64,000 bases of DNA from an uncultured Acetatifactor sp. (GCA_910584865.1 CAJUCE010000015.1:1-64000); one strand, 5' to 3'. Shown: positions 43,619 to 53,110, counted from the first letter of the stretch. Translations and numbers: made by a program. The notes: generated by a model from the sequence alone, not told the origin.

Positions 43619-44248
43619 ATGAATTATTTTCCCATGTTTATGGATATCAGAAATCGGGAGATTCTGCTCTGCGGGGGCGGAGTCCATGCACTGGAAAAGC
43701 TGGAGCGGCTGCTGTCCTTCGGACCCTGCATCCGGATAATTTCCCCAAAGATTACGCCTGAGACACAGAGGGCGGCGGAAGCATTTCACGGGGCGATGCT
43801 GGAGCGTCGTTTTTTCGAGAAAAAGGATCTGGACAGCGCGCCGGTTTTCGTTATTGCCGCAGAAGAAAGAGAGGAGAATGTCAGAATCGTGAACGCCTGC
43901 CGTGAGAGGAATATTCCCGTAAATGCGGTGGATATGCAGGATCTGTGCGATTTTATTTTCCCCGCCATGCTGACCTCTGAACATTCCTGCATCGGGATCA
44001 GCACGGGAGGGCTTTCGCCCGCAGCGGCGGTGGAGCTGAAAAGAAATGTGGCAGAGGCGGTGCCGGAGCATTTGGACGACATCCTGCTGTGGATGGCCCA
44101 AATAAGACCCGCAGTGCGGGAGCGGATCAGGGACAAGACGAGTCAGAGAGCCGTTTTGCGCGGACTGGTACAGGAGGCTTTCCGGCTGGACCGTCCGCTG
44201 ACGGAAGAGGAAGTGGAGCGGAATTTTGATAATAGAATCTGTTTTTGA
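43619..44248 (+). CDS. Precorrin-2 dehydrogenase / sirohydrochlorin ferrochelatase domain (Met8/CysG-N type)
   Basis: 209 residues. N-terminal NAD Rossmann motif appears as ILLCGGGVHALEKLERLL; VIAAEEREENVRIV and CIGISTGGLSPAAA(V) match the dehydrogenase and dimer regions. The methyltransferase half of CysG is absent. Converts precorrin-2 to sirohydrochlorin, a precursor of siroheme and cobalamin. AGGAGG precedes the ATG. It lies 135 bp behind the ABC ATPase gene and suggests the importer may serve iron, heme or corrinoid supply. Confidence 0.88.
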   Translation: MNYFPMFMDIRNREILLCGGGVHALEKLERLLSFGPCIRIISPKITPETQRAAEAFHGAMLERRFFEKKDLDSAPVFVIAAEEREENVRIVNACRERNIPVNAVDMQDLCDFIFPAMLTSEHSCIGISTGGLSPAAAVELKRNVAEAVPEHLDDILLWMAQIRPAVRERIRDKTSQRAVLRGLVQEAFRLDRPLTEEEVERNFDNRICF

Positions 44249-44250
44249 TT

Positions 44251-44448
44251 CTAGGATATATTTATTTTCTTTTTTGTATTGCGTTTTTTGGCTGTAAACC
44301 GAAATGCTTTTTCCATGGCAGGGGTAAGCTCTGGAGAATCCTCATCGAATACGATCTCCCTTTTTGCCGCTTCTCTTATTTGTCGGATTTGTTCCTCTGT
44401 AGGCTTTTGGTTTCTATCTAAAATAGCTGTCCGTATTATAATATATAC
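44251..44448 (-). pseudogene. brnA: Relic of a BrnA-type antitoxin
   Basis: On the minus strand a frame ending at 44251 reads KPTEEQIRQIREAAKREI then VFDEDSPELTPAMEKAF, the conserved body of BrnA antitoxins, but has no ATG/GTG/TTG start, only ATT/ATA codons. It follows the brnT relic with an overlap, as in intact pairs. Confidence 0.6.
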
Positions 44449-44660
44449 TTTTCTATTTTAGTGGCAAGTCTGGCACATATCAGACGTATATTTTCTTTGT
44501 GTTCTGTATAAACAACGAATAGAACATCGTGAACCAATCTAATTGTGTTATAGCGATCTTCATGAATACTATGTTCAACATCATATATTTCAATACGCTG
44601 TAAATCATTAAAAACGAGCATCGCCGTATATTTGATTGATTTTTTGATTCTCTCATTCAA
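44436..44660 (-). pseudogene. brnT: Truncated BrnT-type ribonuclease toxin
   Basis: 74 codons with MLVFNDLQRIEIYDVEHS, EDRYNTIRLVHDVLFVVYTE and NIRLICARLAT match the BrnT RelE-fold toxin, whose intact N-terminus is lost. Just upstream on the minus strand KFE-stop-ENQKINQ is visible in another frame, consistent with a frameshift and deletion. The active-site-like residues near the C-terminus (R-x-A-R) remain. Confidence 0.65.
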
Positions 44661-44776
44661 ATTTCAATGCACATACCTCATCTGTATAACAATTTCTTAG
44701 AAAGATCCTATCATGCTTAGAATAAAATCTCAACAGGTATATGTCAAGATACTGTCAAAAAATCTCCCATTCCCTC

Positions 44777-44834
44777 TTGACAACGCCAGACTATCGTGAT
44801 AGTCTATATGTGACGTCAGACTATTGCGATAGTC
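44777..44834 (+). promoter_or_regulatory. blaI promoter with two palindromic operators
   Basis: TTGACA (44777-44782) is followed after about 17 bp by a -10 (TAGTCT 44800 or TCTATA 44803). Palindrome 1 GACTATC-GT-GATAGTC spans 44789-44804, overlapping the spacer and -10; palindrome 2 GACTATTGCGATAGTC spans 44819-44834. Centres are 30 bp apart, three helical turns. This is the expected layout for autorepression by a BlaI/MecI dimer pair. Confidence 0.75.
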
Positions 44835-44959
44835 CAGCTCGAGAACGGCAAGTCCTGCCAGGCAATCGGCAGCGGCTGCCCGGACAGTACAGCCGGCAAA
44901 GGTACCGGAGGGGCAATCGGCAGCATACGCAGCGCAGGATTTACAGGAAAGGAGATGCC

Positions 44960-45319
44960 ATGGATGTTAAACTTTTTGACTCGGAACTGAAGGTTATGGA
45001 AGTATTGTGGGAACAGGGGCCGAAAAATGCGAAGGATATCGTGGAGATATTGGCAAAAAGCATCGGTTGGAACAAAAATACCACCTATACCGTCATCAAA
45101 AAATGTATTGAAAAGGGTGCGGTAGAGCGGAGTGAGCCAGGCTTTCTGTGCACGCCCCTGGTCACGAAGGAGGAGGTGGCCCGGAGCGAGACGGAGCAGC
45201 TCATCGACAAGATGTACGGCGGATCCAGCGAGCTGTTCTTTTCGGCATTTTTAAAGAATCAGGGAATATCGCAGGAGGATGCCCTCCGGTTAGCCCGCAT
45301 GATAGAGGAGGCGAAATAA
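44960..45319 (+). CDS. blaI: BlaI/MecI-family repressor
   Basis: 119 residues. Winged HTH (LFDSELKVMEVLWEQG, NTTYTVIKKCIEKGAV) and a C-terminal dimer helix containing SSELFFSAFLK, the region cut by the membrane protease in homologues. ATG 44960 is preceded by GGAG; in-frame codons upstream run into the operator region and are rejected. The BlaR1-type gene begins directly at the next base. Confidence 0.93.
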   Translation: MDVKLFDSELKVMEVLWEQGPKNAKDIVEILAKSIGWNKNTTYTVIKKCIEKGAVERSEPGFLCTPLVTKEEVARSETEQLIDKMYGGSSELFFSAFLKNQGISQEDALRLARMIEEAK

Positions 45320-46945
45320 ATGCTGCATTTTAGAATGAATATGCCTTATTTTTATATGGCGTTGTACGGAAGCGTTATGATCGCGGCGATATTTGTGCTG
45401 CGGACGCTGTTGAGAAATAAATTGCCCAAGTTTGTGTTTCCGATTCTCTGGGGCGTGGTATTATTGCGGCTGCTGGTACCTTTTTCTTTCAGCAGCCCTC
45501 TCAGCCTGCCGGTGCCTGCCGGTTCTTTTCTATCGGGATTGTTTTCAGAGGAAGTGGCATATTTGGAAGAAGAAGTGGTCGGGGACCGGCTAAATGAGGG
45601 CACATGGGAGAAAGGGCAGGAGGAGTATACCATGGGCACAAACGCCCCCATTTCGCAAGTTGCCATCACGGAGGAAGCGGTAACTACAGTGGTGGGCGAA
45701 GGGACAGGATCCGGCGCCTACGGGATATGGGATGGTCCCGTATTGTCCTATTCTTTGTGGAGAAGGCTGCCGGTTCTGTACTTTTTGGGGCTTGCCGCCG
45801 TGGCGGGGATCTTGGGAAGGCAGAAATATGGTTATAACAGAAAGCTGAAAAACGGTCTGCTGATAGAGCATAACGAGACGGTGAACAGTCTGCTGCGGGA
45901 GATGAATATGGGGCATGTGCTGGTATTTACCAGTGACGACATTGCTTCGCCCATGGTGTGCGGCCTGCTCAATCCCCGCATATATCTGCCGGCGGGAATG
46001 GACTTTTGCAATACCGTGCTGCTGCGCCATGTCCTGGCACACGAGACCATGCATATCCGGCGCAGGGATAACTGGATGAAGGCAGTAATGCTGGCTGCAA
46101 TCGCTCTGCATTGGTACAATCCGCTGGTCTGGATCATGTCGAAGTGCCTTTCCTCCGATCTGGAAGCGGCCTGTGATGCAGCGGTGCTGGGGCAGTTTGG
46201 GGAGGAGGAACGCAAGGGCTATGCTTACAGCCTGCTTGCCATGGCCATTACCGGCAGCCGTACCACGCTGCTCTACAGCGCCTTTTCCAAGACGGAAGTG
46301 GAGAAGCGTGTGAAAGGCATTCTTCATTATAAAAAGGCAACCATATTTGTGATGTTGTTTGCCGTTCTGTTTACTTTTGGAAGTGCGGCCGTTTTCGCCA
46401 CAGGAGGGCAGGCGCCGTTTCCCTCCTATTTGTCGGCTTACTGTGCCAGCTCCAATTGCAGGTGGGGTGTGAAGGCCACGCTTTCCAGAGATATTGCACT
46501 GGGAGAGAACCCGCAGATGCGGGCGGACAATGCCATACTATCGGTTTTGAGAGAGGATACTACCGGCGATCCGGATATCCTGAAACGGGAGATTAAAGCG
46601 GCCCTGGCTGCGGAGTTCGGGGTGGAAAGAAGGGCTTTTACGCTTGATATCAGTCTGTGCCTGGATCAGAAGACTCTGGAGAAAGAATATGCGGCATGGG
46701 GAATTACACCACAGGAAGACGGCACCTGGCTGTATCAGGGGGAGTCTGTGCGGACATATGAGGATAAAATGCTGGGCTCTTATCAGTCCAGAGAAAAGGG
46801 AGCCGCGGACATCAGCGTGCAGCGCAATCGCCTGGGAGAGATTACCGAGGTTACGGTATGGCGCCAGGGGGATCCCCAATATGACCGGCGCGGCGAGAGA
46901 ATAGAGCAGGGGCGGTTCAGCAATCTTCCCGCAGCAGAATACTAG
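45320..46945 (+). CDS. blaR1: BlaR1/MecR1-type M56 membrane metalloprotease
   Basis: 541 residues. Four or so membrane helices (about 10-30, 38-60, 143-160, 335-355) surround the zinc motif HETMH (His241, Glu242, His245) and the third-ligand region DLEAACDAAVL. The outer C-terminal part (about 360-541) is not a penicillin-binding-protein domain, unlike S. aureus BlaR1, so the signal is not necessarily beta-lactam. AGGAGG lies before the ATG. A terminator follows. Together with blaI it forms a protease-released repressor switch. Confidence 0.92.
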   Translation: MLHFRMNMPYFYMALYGSVMIAAIFVLRTLLRNKLPKFVFPILWGVVLLRLLVPFSFSSPLSLPVPAGSFLSGLFSEEVAYLEEEVVGDRLNEGTWEKGQEEYTMGTNAPISQVAITEEAVTTVVGEGTGSGAYGIWDGPVLSYSLWRRLPVLYFLGLAAVAGILGRQKYGYNRKLKNGLLIEHNETVNSLLREMNMGHVLVFTSDDIASPMVCGLLNPRIYLPAGMDFCNTVLLRHVLAHETMHIRRRDNWMKAVMLAAIALHWYNPLVWIMSKCLSSDLEAACDAAVLGQFGEEERKGYAYSLLAMAITGSRTTLLYSAFSKTEVEKRVKGILHYKKATIFVMLFAVLFTFGSAAVFATGGQAPFPSYLSAYCASSNCRWGVKATLSRDIALGENPQMRADNAILSVLREDTTGDPDILKREIKAALAAEFGVERRAFTLDISLCLDQKTLEKEYAAWGITPQEDGTWLYQGESVRTYEDKMLGSYQSREKGAADISVQRNRLGEITEVTVWRQGDPQYDRRGERIEQGRFSNLPAAEY

Positions 46946-46952
46946 GCTTTTT

Positions 46953-46992
46953 AAACCGGATGTACATTTTTGTGCGGACATCCGGTTTCTTT
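46953..46992 (+). terminator. Intrinsic terminator after blaR1
   Basis: AAACCGGATGT pairs with ACATCCGGTTT around a loop and is followed by CTTTT. Confidence 0.85.
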
Positions 46993-47008
46993 TGGTGAAA
47001 TTCACCCT

Positions 47009-47036
47009 TTTACAGCCGTACAATATGTGCTATACT
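47009..47036 (+). promoter_or_regulatory. Promoter of the SUV3-like helicase gene
   Basis: TTTACA (47009-47014), 16-bp spacer, extended -10 TGC-TATACT (47028-47036). It places the start near 47043 and rules out the upstream GTG at 46992. Confidence 0.75.
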
Positions 47037-47105
47037 GTTTTGAGAATAAAAATACTTATTGGGCCGAAGGAGAGGCATTTTCTCCGGCCGGTACGGGATA
47101 CAGGG

Positions 47106-49094
47106 ATGATACAAAAGGAAAAATTATCACAGTTCTATTTTGCCCAATACAGGGACAGCGTAAAGCAGGTAAAAAAGAAAAATAACGGAGGAAAAAAGAC
47201 CTACGGAGAGCGGCTCGATCGCCTGCTCAAGGAGATGAAGCAGGCGAAGGACGGCAAAGTAAGTCAGCCCCATCTGGAGGAATATCACCGGCAGATTAAA
47301 AATCTGGTCTACTATGCACTTCGGGAGAATAATCAGATTGCCCTGATGAAAATCCGAGATTTGATGATGAACGAGCTGGTGCGCCTGGACATTACCAGTC
47401 TGAAGGCGGAGGAGCAGGAGCTGGTTACGGTCAAATTTCTGGAATATTTAAGGCGGGAGCAGTCCTTTGCCATTTGTCAGAAGACGCTGCGATCCATATT
47501 GAAAAGGTATGTGGATGTGGAGCTGAAGAATCAGATTATCGATTTGGTTCCTACCAGACCGGAGACGGAATTCCCTCATGCGCTTGAGATGCAGAGGAAA
47601 TTCGTGCTGCACATCGGACCCACCAACTGCGGCAAGACCTATCAGGCGCTGGAGCGGCTGCGGGAGGCGGAAAACGGGGTCTACCTGGGGCCGCTAAGGC
47701 TGCTGGCCCTGGAGGTCTATGAGCGGATGAAGGATGCAGGAGTGCCCTGCACCATGCTGACAGGGGAGGAGAGGATCTATGAGGAGAACAGCCGGATCAC
47801 ATCCTCCACAGTAGAAATGCTGGATCTGGACCAGAAGTATGACGTGGCTGTAATCGATGAGACCCAGATGATCGCAGATTCCGACAGAGGACATTCCTGG
47901 ACCAGAGCGATTCTGGGTGTGCAGGCCAGAGAGGTTCATGTCTGCATGAGTCCGGCGGCGGAGAAGGTGGTCAGCCATCTGATTTCCCTGTGCGGGGACA
48001 GCTTTGAAGTACATCGGTACGAGAGAAAGACCAGACTGCTGTGTGAGGAGGAGCCTTTTTCCTTTCCGGAGGATGTGCGGGAGGGAGATGCGCTGATTGT
48101 CTTTACCAAGAGGATGGTGCTGGATATCGCCGGACGGCTGGAGAGGGAGGGGATTCACGTCAGTGTGATCTACGGCAGCCTTCCCCCGGAAATCCGGCGC
48201 AGACAGATTCGCATCTTTGCCCGGGGGGAAACCCGGATCGTGGTATCTACGGATGCTATCGGCATGGGGCTGAATCTTCCGGTGCGGCGGATTGTGTTCG
48301 TGCAGACCGATAAATTCGACGGGAAGAGAACCAGGCTTTTAAAGACGGAGGAAATCCGGCAGATTGCGGGCCGGGCAGGCCGTTTCGGACTGTATGATCC
48401 GGGTTATGTGACGGCTGTGGGAGAGGAGAATCTGCAGTATATCAGGGAGTACTTTAGCAGGGAAGAGCCGGAGGTGGATCATGTGAGTCTGGGATTTCCC
48501 CAGGTGCTTCTGGATATGGACGAGCCTCTGGATGCGGTGATGACTATCTGGAAATCGGTGGAGATTGAGGCGCCGTTTGAAAAGGTCAGCATCGAAGAGG
48601 TTCTGTTTCTATATGAGAGAGCCTACAGGGACAGAAAAGAAATCGACGGTTTCGAGGACAAGCATATGCTCTACCGTATGCTGACCTGTTCCATCGATAC
48701 CAGGAACCGGGATGTGGTGGCGCTCTGGCTGTATTATTGCAAGACCTACACGGCGGATGTATCCCTGCATTTTCCTGCGCTGATGATGTGTTCGGACACG
48801 GGATTGCTGCGATACGAAACCTTTTATAAGCTGCTGGATCTGTATTACCAGTTTTCCGTGCGTATGGGAAAGGAAATCGATGTCGATCGTCTGGAACGGG
48901 AGCGGGAGAAGACGGAGGATACCATCATGCGGTATCTGTCTAAGAATAAGAAAAACTATATCCGCAAGTGTCAGTACTGCGGGGCGCCTCTGCCCTTTGA
49001 TGCTTCCTTCGGCGTCTGTGAAAGCTGCTATGTCCAGATGAGGAGAAAAAAGTCCGGCAGGGGCGAGATGGCCCGTCCGAGACTGACAGGATGA
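47106..49094 (+). CDS. SUV3-like DExH-box RNA helicase
   Basis: 662 residues. Walker A GPTNCGKTYQAL, motif II VIDETQMIAD and motif VI-like QIAGRAGRFG. The GPTNCGKT and DETQM(I) motifs are specific to the SUV3 family known from mitochondrial RNA degradosomes. A C-terminal zinc-ribbon (CQYCGAPLPFDASFGVCESC) is present. A helical N-terminal region (about 1-160) precedes the helicase core. Start ATG 47106 because the promoter lies at 47009-47036. The partner nuclease is not in the window. Confidence 0.85.
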   Translation: MIQKEKLSQFYFAQYRDSVKQVKKKNNGGKKTYGERLDRLLKEMKQAKDGKVSQPHLEEYHRQIKNLVYYALRENNQIALMKIRDLMMNELVRLDITSLKAEEQELVTVKFLEYLRREQSFAICQKTLRSILKRYVDVELKNQIIDLVPTRPETEFPHALEMQRKFVLHIGPTNCGKTYQALERLREAENGVYLGPLRLLALEVYERMKDAGVPCTMLTGEERIYEENSRITSSTVEMLDLDQKYDVAVIDETQMIADSDRGHSWTRAILGVQAREVHVCMSPAAEKVVSHLISLCGDSFEVHRYERKTRLLCEEEPFSFPEDVREGDALIVFTKRMVLDIAGRLEREGIHVSVIYGSLPPEIRRRQIRIFARGETRIVVSTDAIGMGLNLPVRRIVFVQTDKFDGKRTRLLKTEEIRQIAGRAGRFGLYDPGYVTAVGEENLQYIREYFSREEPEVDHVSLGFPQVLLDMDEPLDAVMTIWKSVEIEAPFEKVSIEEVLFLYERAYRDRKEIDGFEDKHMLYRMLTCSIDTRNRDVVALWLYYCKTYTADVSLHFPALMMCSDTGLLRYETFYKLLDLYYQFSVRMGKEIDVDRLEREREKTEDTIMRYLSKNKKNYIRKCQYCGAPLPFDASFGVCESCYVQMRRKKSGRGEMARPRLTG

Positions 49095-49157
49095 CGGGAT
49101 GCACAATCGCAGCCCGCTGCGGCAGTATAGTACAATGGAAAGGGAAAATACCGGTCT

Positions 49158-52100
49158 ATGCAAGACAGAAAACAGAAGCCCGTCACTAAAGTGCAGGAAA
49201 GCATGACGGAAGTACATGAAGATAACAGAGACAAAGAGCAGGAATACATTATATTAAACCGTCAGGAAGAAGATGATTCTGCGTCTGAAGAATCGGTGAG
49301 AAAGCTTGCAGGCTACAATGCATTGGGAAAGTACCAGTACTTCAATGCTGATATTCTGCAAAAGAGTATGCGCCTGACCCAGGCGATTACCCAGAAGGGA
49401 GAGAAGCTCTGCCAGGAGAAGAAGATACGGCTGGATACGCTGGACTGTGGCTATGTGGAAGGCAGGAATGAGTTAATTGCGGAGGCTGTCGGCGAGGGCA
49501 GGGAGAACAGGAGCTCCTTTCCGATCCATATCGTGTTTAACCGGGAGGAGGTTTTGTATTCGGAATGTCAGTGTTCGGAATGCAGGCGCCATTATTATTC
49601 CATGTATTATCGGAAAGCGTACTGTGCCTATCTGGCCGGAATGGTCATGCTGGTGGAGCAGGAGCTGAGGGAGAAGGAGCTGGGAGACGCTACGGATAAA
49701 AGGGCCATAATGCTGATGAACGCCTTTACGGAGCAGCGGGCCAACCGAGTGGTTTCCGATACCATAGGCAAGGCCGAGAGCCTGAATCTGCTTCCCAGGG
49801 TGACATTGCGGAATCAGGATCTGTCCGTTTCTTTTAAAGTAGGGGAAAAGAAGCTTTTCGTAATTAAAGACCTGTTTGAATTTTATGTCAATGTACAGGA
49901 ATCAAGAACGGCCGCTTATGGGAGCAATACCGAGGTCAATCATGATATCAATAATTTTACCGAAGGCTCCAGGAAGTGGATCGATTTTATCGGCCGGATT
50001 GTGAAGGAGGAGCAGGCCTTTGAGCGCAGGATGATCGAGGCCCGCAGTTATTCCAGGAGGGCGGCCTCGAAGATTGCGGAGTTTGCGCTGTTTGGCTGGA
50101 GACTGGACGAATTCTTCAGATTGATTGGCCGGGACAGGTTTGAGTATGAGGATAAAGACAGCGCGGAAAAATTCAAGACCACGCTTTGTGCTAAAGAGCA
50201 GAATCCAAAGATTTCCATGACTATCCGCAAGAATGACCTGGGAGAGAGGCGGGGCTTTCACGGGGTTACCGTGGACTGCAGGATGCCTCGTTTTTATTAC
50301 GGTGTGGGAACGGCATATTATGTGGACGTGGAAGCCCTGTGCAGGCTGGAGGAGGATTTTCAGAAAAAGATCAGGACCATTGCCAGGTTTTGTCCCAACG
50401 GTTCCCTGCAGTTTCAGGTGGGGCGAAATTCTCTGGCAGAGTTTTATTACAGCGTGCTGCCCCAGCTGGAGGGGGTGGTGGATATCATGGAGGAAAACGC
50501 CGAAGAGATTGCCGGATACCTTCCTCCTCAGGCGAAATTTGTCTTCTATCTGGACGCGGAGGAACATAATATGAGCTGCCGGGTGGCCGCCGGATATGGG
50601 GAGAGGGAGTTTGCAGTGCCGAATCTGGTGGAAGACGAAAAGGCGATACACACCTTGGAGCCTTTCCGCGAGGCGTCCAGAGAAGCGGAAACCATGTATC
50701 TGGTCAGTCAGTGGTTTCCCTATTGGGACGAGGCAAAACAGGAACGCCACTGCGGCCAGGAGGAAGAGCGGATGTACCGGGTGCTGGATCAGGGGGTGGA
50801 GGTGTTGCTGGGGCTGGGAGAGGTCCGGTGCACCAGGCGTTTCACCAATCTGAACATCGGGCGCAGAGTGAAGATGTCTGTGGGGATTTCGGTGTCCAGG
50901 GATCTGCTGAATCTGAATATTTCCACCCAGGATGTACCGCCCCAGGAGCTTCTGGACATTCTGAAAAGCTACCGCCAGAAGAAAAAATACTATCGATTGA
51001 AAAACGGTAATTTCTTAAGTCTGGAGGATAATTCGCTGCAGACATTGGCGGAGATGATGGAGACGCTGCGGATGTCGCCCAAGGATCTGGCGAAGGGAAA
51101 TGTGAAGCTTCCGCTGTACCGTGCCCTGTATCTGGATAAGTTGCTGGAGAAAAACGAGGAAATCTACAGCAGCAGGGACAGCTATTTCCGGGAAATGGTG
51201 AAGAATTTCAAGACCGTGAACGACGCGGACTTTGAGGAACCGGCTTCCCTGTCCGGGATTATGAGGGGATATCAGAGAAACGGCTACCGTTGGCTGCGGA
51301 TGTTGGAAGAATATCGGTTGGGAGGGATTCTGGCGGATGACATGGGACTGGGGAAGACGCTGCAGGTTCTGGCGGTGTTGCTCTCGGCGAAGCAGGAGGG
51401 GAGGAAGGGAACCTCTCTGGTGGTGGCGCCGGCTTCGTTGGTGTATAACTGGGGCGAGGAGGTGCGCAGCTATACTCCGGAACTTTCCTGCGGCTTTATC
51501 ACGGGTACCCAGGAAGAGAGGCGGCAGCGGCTGGAGCAGTATCAGGACTATGACGTGATCGTCACCTCCTATGATCTGCTGAAGCGGGATATCGAATATT
51601 ACGAAGACAAGGAATTTTATTATCATATTATCGATGAGGCACAGTATATCAAGAACCATATCACCGCCGCCGCCAAAGCGGTGAAGGTGATCAGAAGTCG
51701 TGTCCGTTATGCGCTTACCGGAACGCCTATCGAAAACAGGCTCAGCGAGCTGTGGAGCATTTTTGATTTTCTGATTCCGGGATATCTCTACGGCTATGAT
51801 GTCTTTAGGAACGAGTTCGAGTCGCCCATCGTGCGTAATGAGGATCAGGGCGTGCTGGAGCGTCTGCAGAGGATGACAGGTCCTTTCATTCTGCGGAGGA
51901 TGAAGGAGAATGTGCTGAAGGATCTTCCGGAGAAGCTGGAGGAGAATCGGTATGTGAAGTTCGAATCAGACCAGCAGAAACTCTACGATGCCCAGGTCAT
52001 CCATATGAAACAGCGGATCGGCATGCAGGATGCCCAGGAGTTTCAGCGCAACAAGATACAGATATTGGCAGAATTGATGAAGCTGCGTCAGATCTGCTGT

Positions 52101-52646
52101 GATCCGGGATTATGTTTTGAAAATTACAGGGGCGAGTCTGCGAAAATGGAAGCCTGTGTGGAGCTGGTGAAGAGCGCGGCGGAGGGCGGACATAAGATGC
52201 TGCTGTTTTCCCAGTTTACTTCCATGCTGGAGCTGCTTGCGGAGCGGCTGAAGGAAGAGAAGATCAGCTTTTACACCATCACCGGAGCTACGCCCAAGGA
52301 AAAGCGTCTGCAGCTGGTGAAGGCTTTCAACAAAGATGAAACGAAGGTATTTTTGATCTCCCTGAAGGCAGGCGGCGTGGGGCTGAACCTGACAGGGGCG
52401 GATGTGGTGATCCATTATGATCCGTGGTGGAATCTGGCGGTACAGAACCAAGCCACAGACCGAACCCATCGGATCGGGCAGACCAGGATGGTGGTAGTCT
52501 ACAGACTGATTGCAAAGGGGACCATCGAGGAGAAAATCCAGGAGCTGCAGGAGAGCAAGAGAGCGCTTTCGGAGCAGATTATTCAGGGAGATGCGGGGCA
52601 GCTGGGAGGGATGAGCAAAGAGGATTTTATGTCATTATTGTCCTAG
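49158..52646 (+). CDS. SWI2/SNF2-family helicase with SWIM zinc finger
   Basis: 1162 residues. A SWIM-like Cys motif (YSECQCSECRRHYYSMYY) near residues 130-155 precedes a long middle region. The SNF2 core (about 700-1140) has Walker A ADDMGLGKTLQ, motif II IIDEAQYIKN, GTPIENRLSELWSIF and the helicase C part with LLFSQFTSML and RTHRIGQTR. Such bacterial Snf2 proteins translocate on dsDNA or remodel RNA polymerase. The ATG at 49158 lacks a good ribosome-binding site; ATG 49203 after AGGAAAGC is an alternative. It follows the SUV3-like gene by 63 bp. Confidence 0.94.
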   Translation: MQDRKQKPVTKVQESMTEVHEDNRDKEQEYIILNRQEEDDSASEESVRKLAGYNALGKYQYFNADILQKSMRLTQAITQKGEKLCQEKKIRLDTLDCGYVEGRNELIAEAVGEGRENRSSFPIHIVFNREEVLYSECQCSECRRHYYSMYYRKAYCAYLAGMVMLVEQELREKELGDATDKRAIMLMNAFTEQRANRVVSDTIGKAESLNLLPRVTLRNQDLSVSFKVGEKKLFVIKDLFEFYVNVQESRTAAYGSNTEVNHDINNFTEGSRKWIDFIGRIVKEEQAFERRMIEARSYSRRAASKIAEFALFGWRLDEFFRLIGRDRFEYEDKDSAEKFKTTLCAKEQNPKISMTIRKNDLGERRGFHGVTVDCRMPRFYYGVGTAYYVDVEALCRLEEDFQKKIRTIARFCPNGSLQFQVGRNSLAEFYYSVLPQLEGVVDIMEENAEEIAGYLPPQAKFVFYLDAEEHNMSCRVAAGYGEREFAVPNLVEDEKAIHTLEPFREASREAETMYLVSQWFPYWDEAKQERHCGQEEERMYRVLDQGVEVLLGLGEVRCTRRFTNLNIGRRVKMSVGISVSRDLLNLNISTQDVPPQELLDILKSYRQKKKYYRLKNGNFLSLEDNSLQTLAEMMETLRMSPKDLAKGNVKLPLYRALYLDKLLEKNEEIYSSRDSYFREMVKNFKTVNDADFEEPASLSGIMRGYQRNGYRWLRMLEEYRLGGILADDMGLGKTLQVLAVLLSAKQEGRKGTSLVVAPASLVYNWGEEVRSYTPELSCGFITGTQEERRQRLEQYQDYDVIVTSYDLLKRDIEYYEDKEFYYHIIDEAQYIKNHITAAAKAVKVIRSRVRYALTGTPIENRLSELWSIFDFLIPGYLYGYDVFRNEFESPIVRNEDQGVLERLQRMTGPFILRRMKENVLKDLPEKLEENRYVKFESDQQKLYDAQVIHMKQRIGMQDAQEFQRNKIQILAELMKLRQICCDPGLCFENYRGESAKMEACVELVKSAAEGGHKMLLFSQFTSMLELLAERLKEEKISFYTITGATPKEKRLQLVKAFNKDETKVFLISLKAGGVGLNLTGADVVIHYDPWWNLAVQNQATDRTHRIGQTRMVVVYRLIAKGTIEEKIQELQESKRALSEQIIQGDAGQLGGMSKEDFMSLLS

Positions 52647-52794
52647 CCGGTTTTCCCGATTCTTTTGGAGGGGCTATGCCTGTGCGGTTTTTCATGCTTT
52701 ATAGAAGAAGTTTTTGCTTTTTGGTATATTTTTCCGGTCTTGTCCATATACTGGTAGAAAAGGGTTGGGAGCAATCCGCTGAAAGGAGACGTGT

Positions 52795-53034
52795 ATGGCG
52801 AGAGGACAGCGTAAGAGCATCGAGGAAAAGATCGCTGCAAAGGAGGAACTGATTGAGGCACTGACCGCAAGGATCGAATCGGAGAGGCGGGAGCTGGAAG
52901 AAATGTACCAGGAGAAGAGGCGGAAGGAGCTGGAAGTGGTCAGTGATATCATCACAGAGTCCGGGCTGGAGCCGGACGAGGTGGCTGAAGTGCTGCAGCA
53001 GTATCTGGAAAGCCGCGAAGAGGCGGCATCCTGA
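52795..53034 (+). CDS. Small coiled-coil protein of unknown function
   Basis: 79 residues; a strongly heptad-rich helix (about 10-48, IEEKIAAKEELIEALTARIE) and a helical tail. No family recognised. A GAAAGGAGACGTGT ribosome-binding region precedes the ATG. Ends 38 bp before a terminator. Confidence 0.75.
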   Translation: MARGQRKSIEEKIAAKEELIEALTARIESERRELEEMYQEKRRKELEVVSDIITESGLEPDEVAEVLQQYLESREEAAS

Positions 53035-53072
53035 CTCTGCCGGAGAATTTAATTGAACAAAATGGGATCAGG

Positions 53073-53110
53073 AAAGGTGCAGGCCGTCCGAATGGCAATG
53101 CACCTTTTTC
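53073..53110 (+). terminator. Intrinsic terminator
   Basis: AAAGGTGCA (53073-53081) pairs with TGCACCTTT (53099-53107), followed by T residues. It closes the coiled-coil gene. Confidence 0.8.

Noticed and set aside
44741..44959. N-terminal extension of BlaI
   Set aside because: It would translate through the operators and promoter; the normal BlaI start is at 44960 after GGAG.
45320..46945. Beta-lactam resistance locus
   Set aside because: Only the repressor and protease are present; no beta-lactamase or PBP-like sensor domain is visible, so resistance is not claimed.
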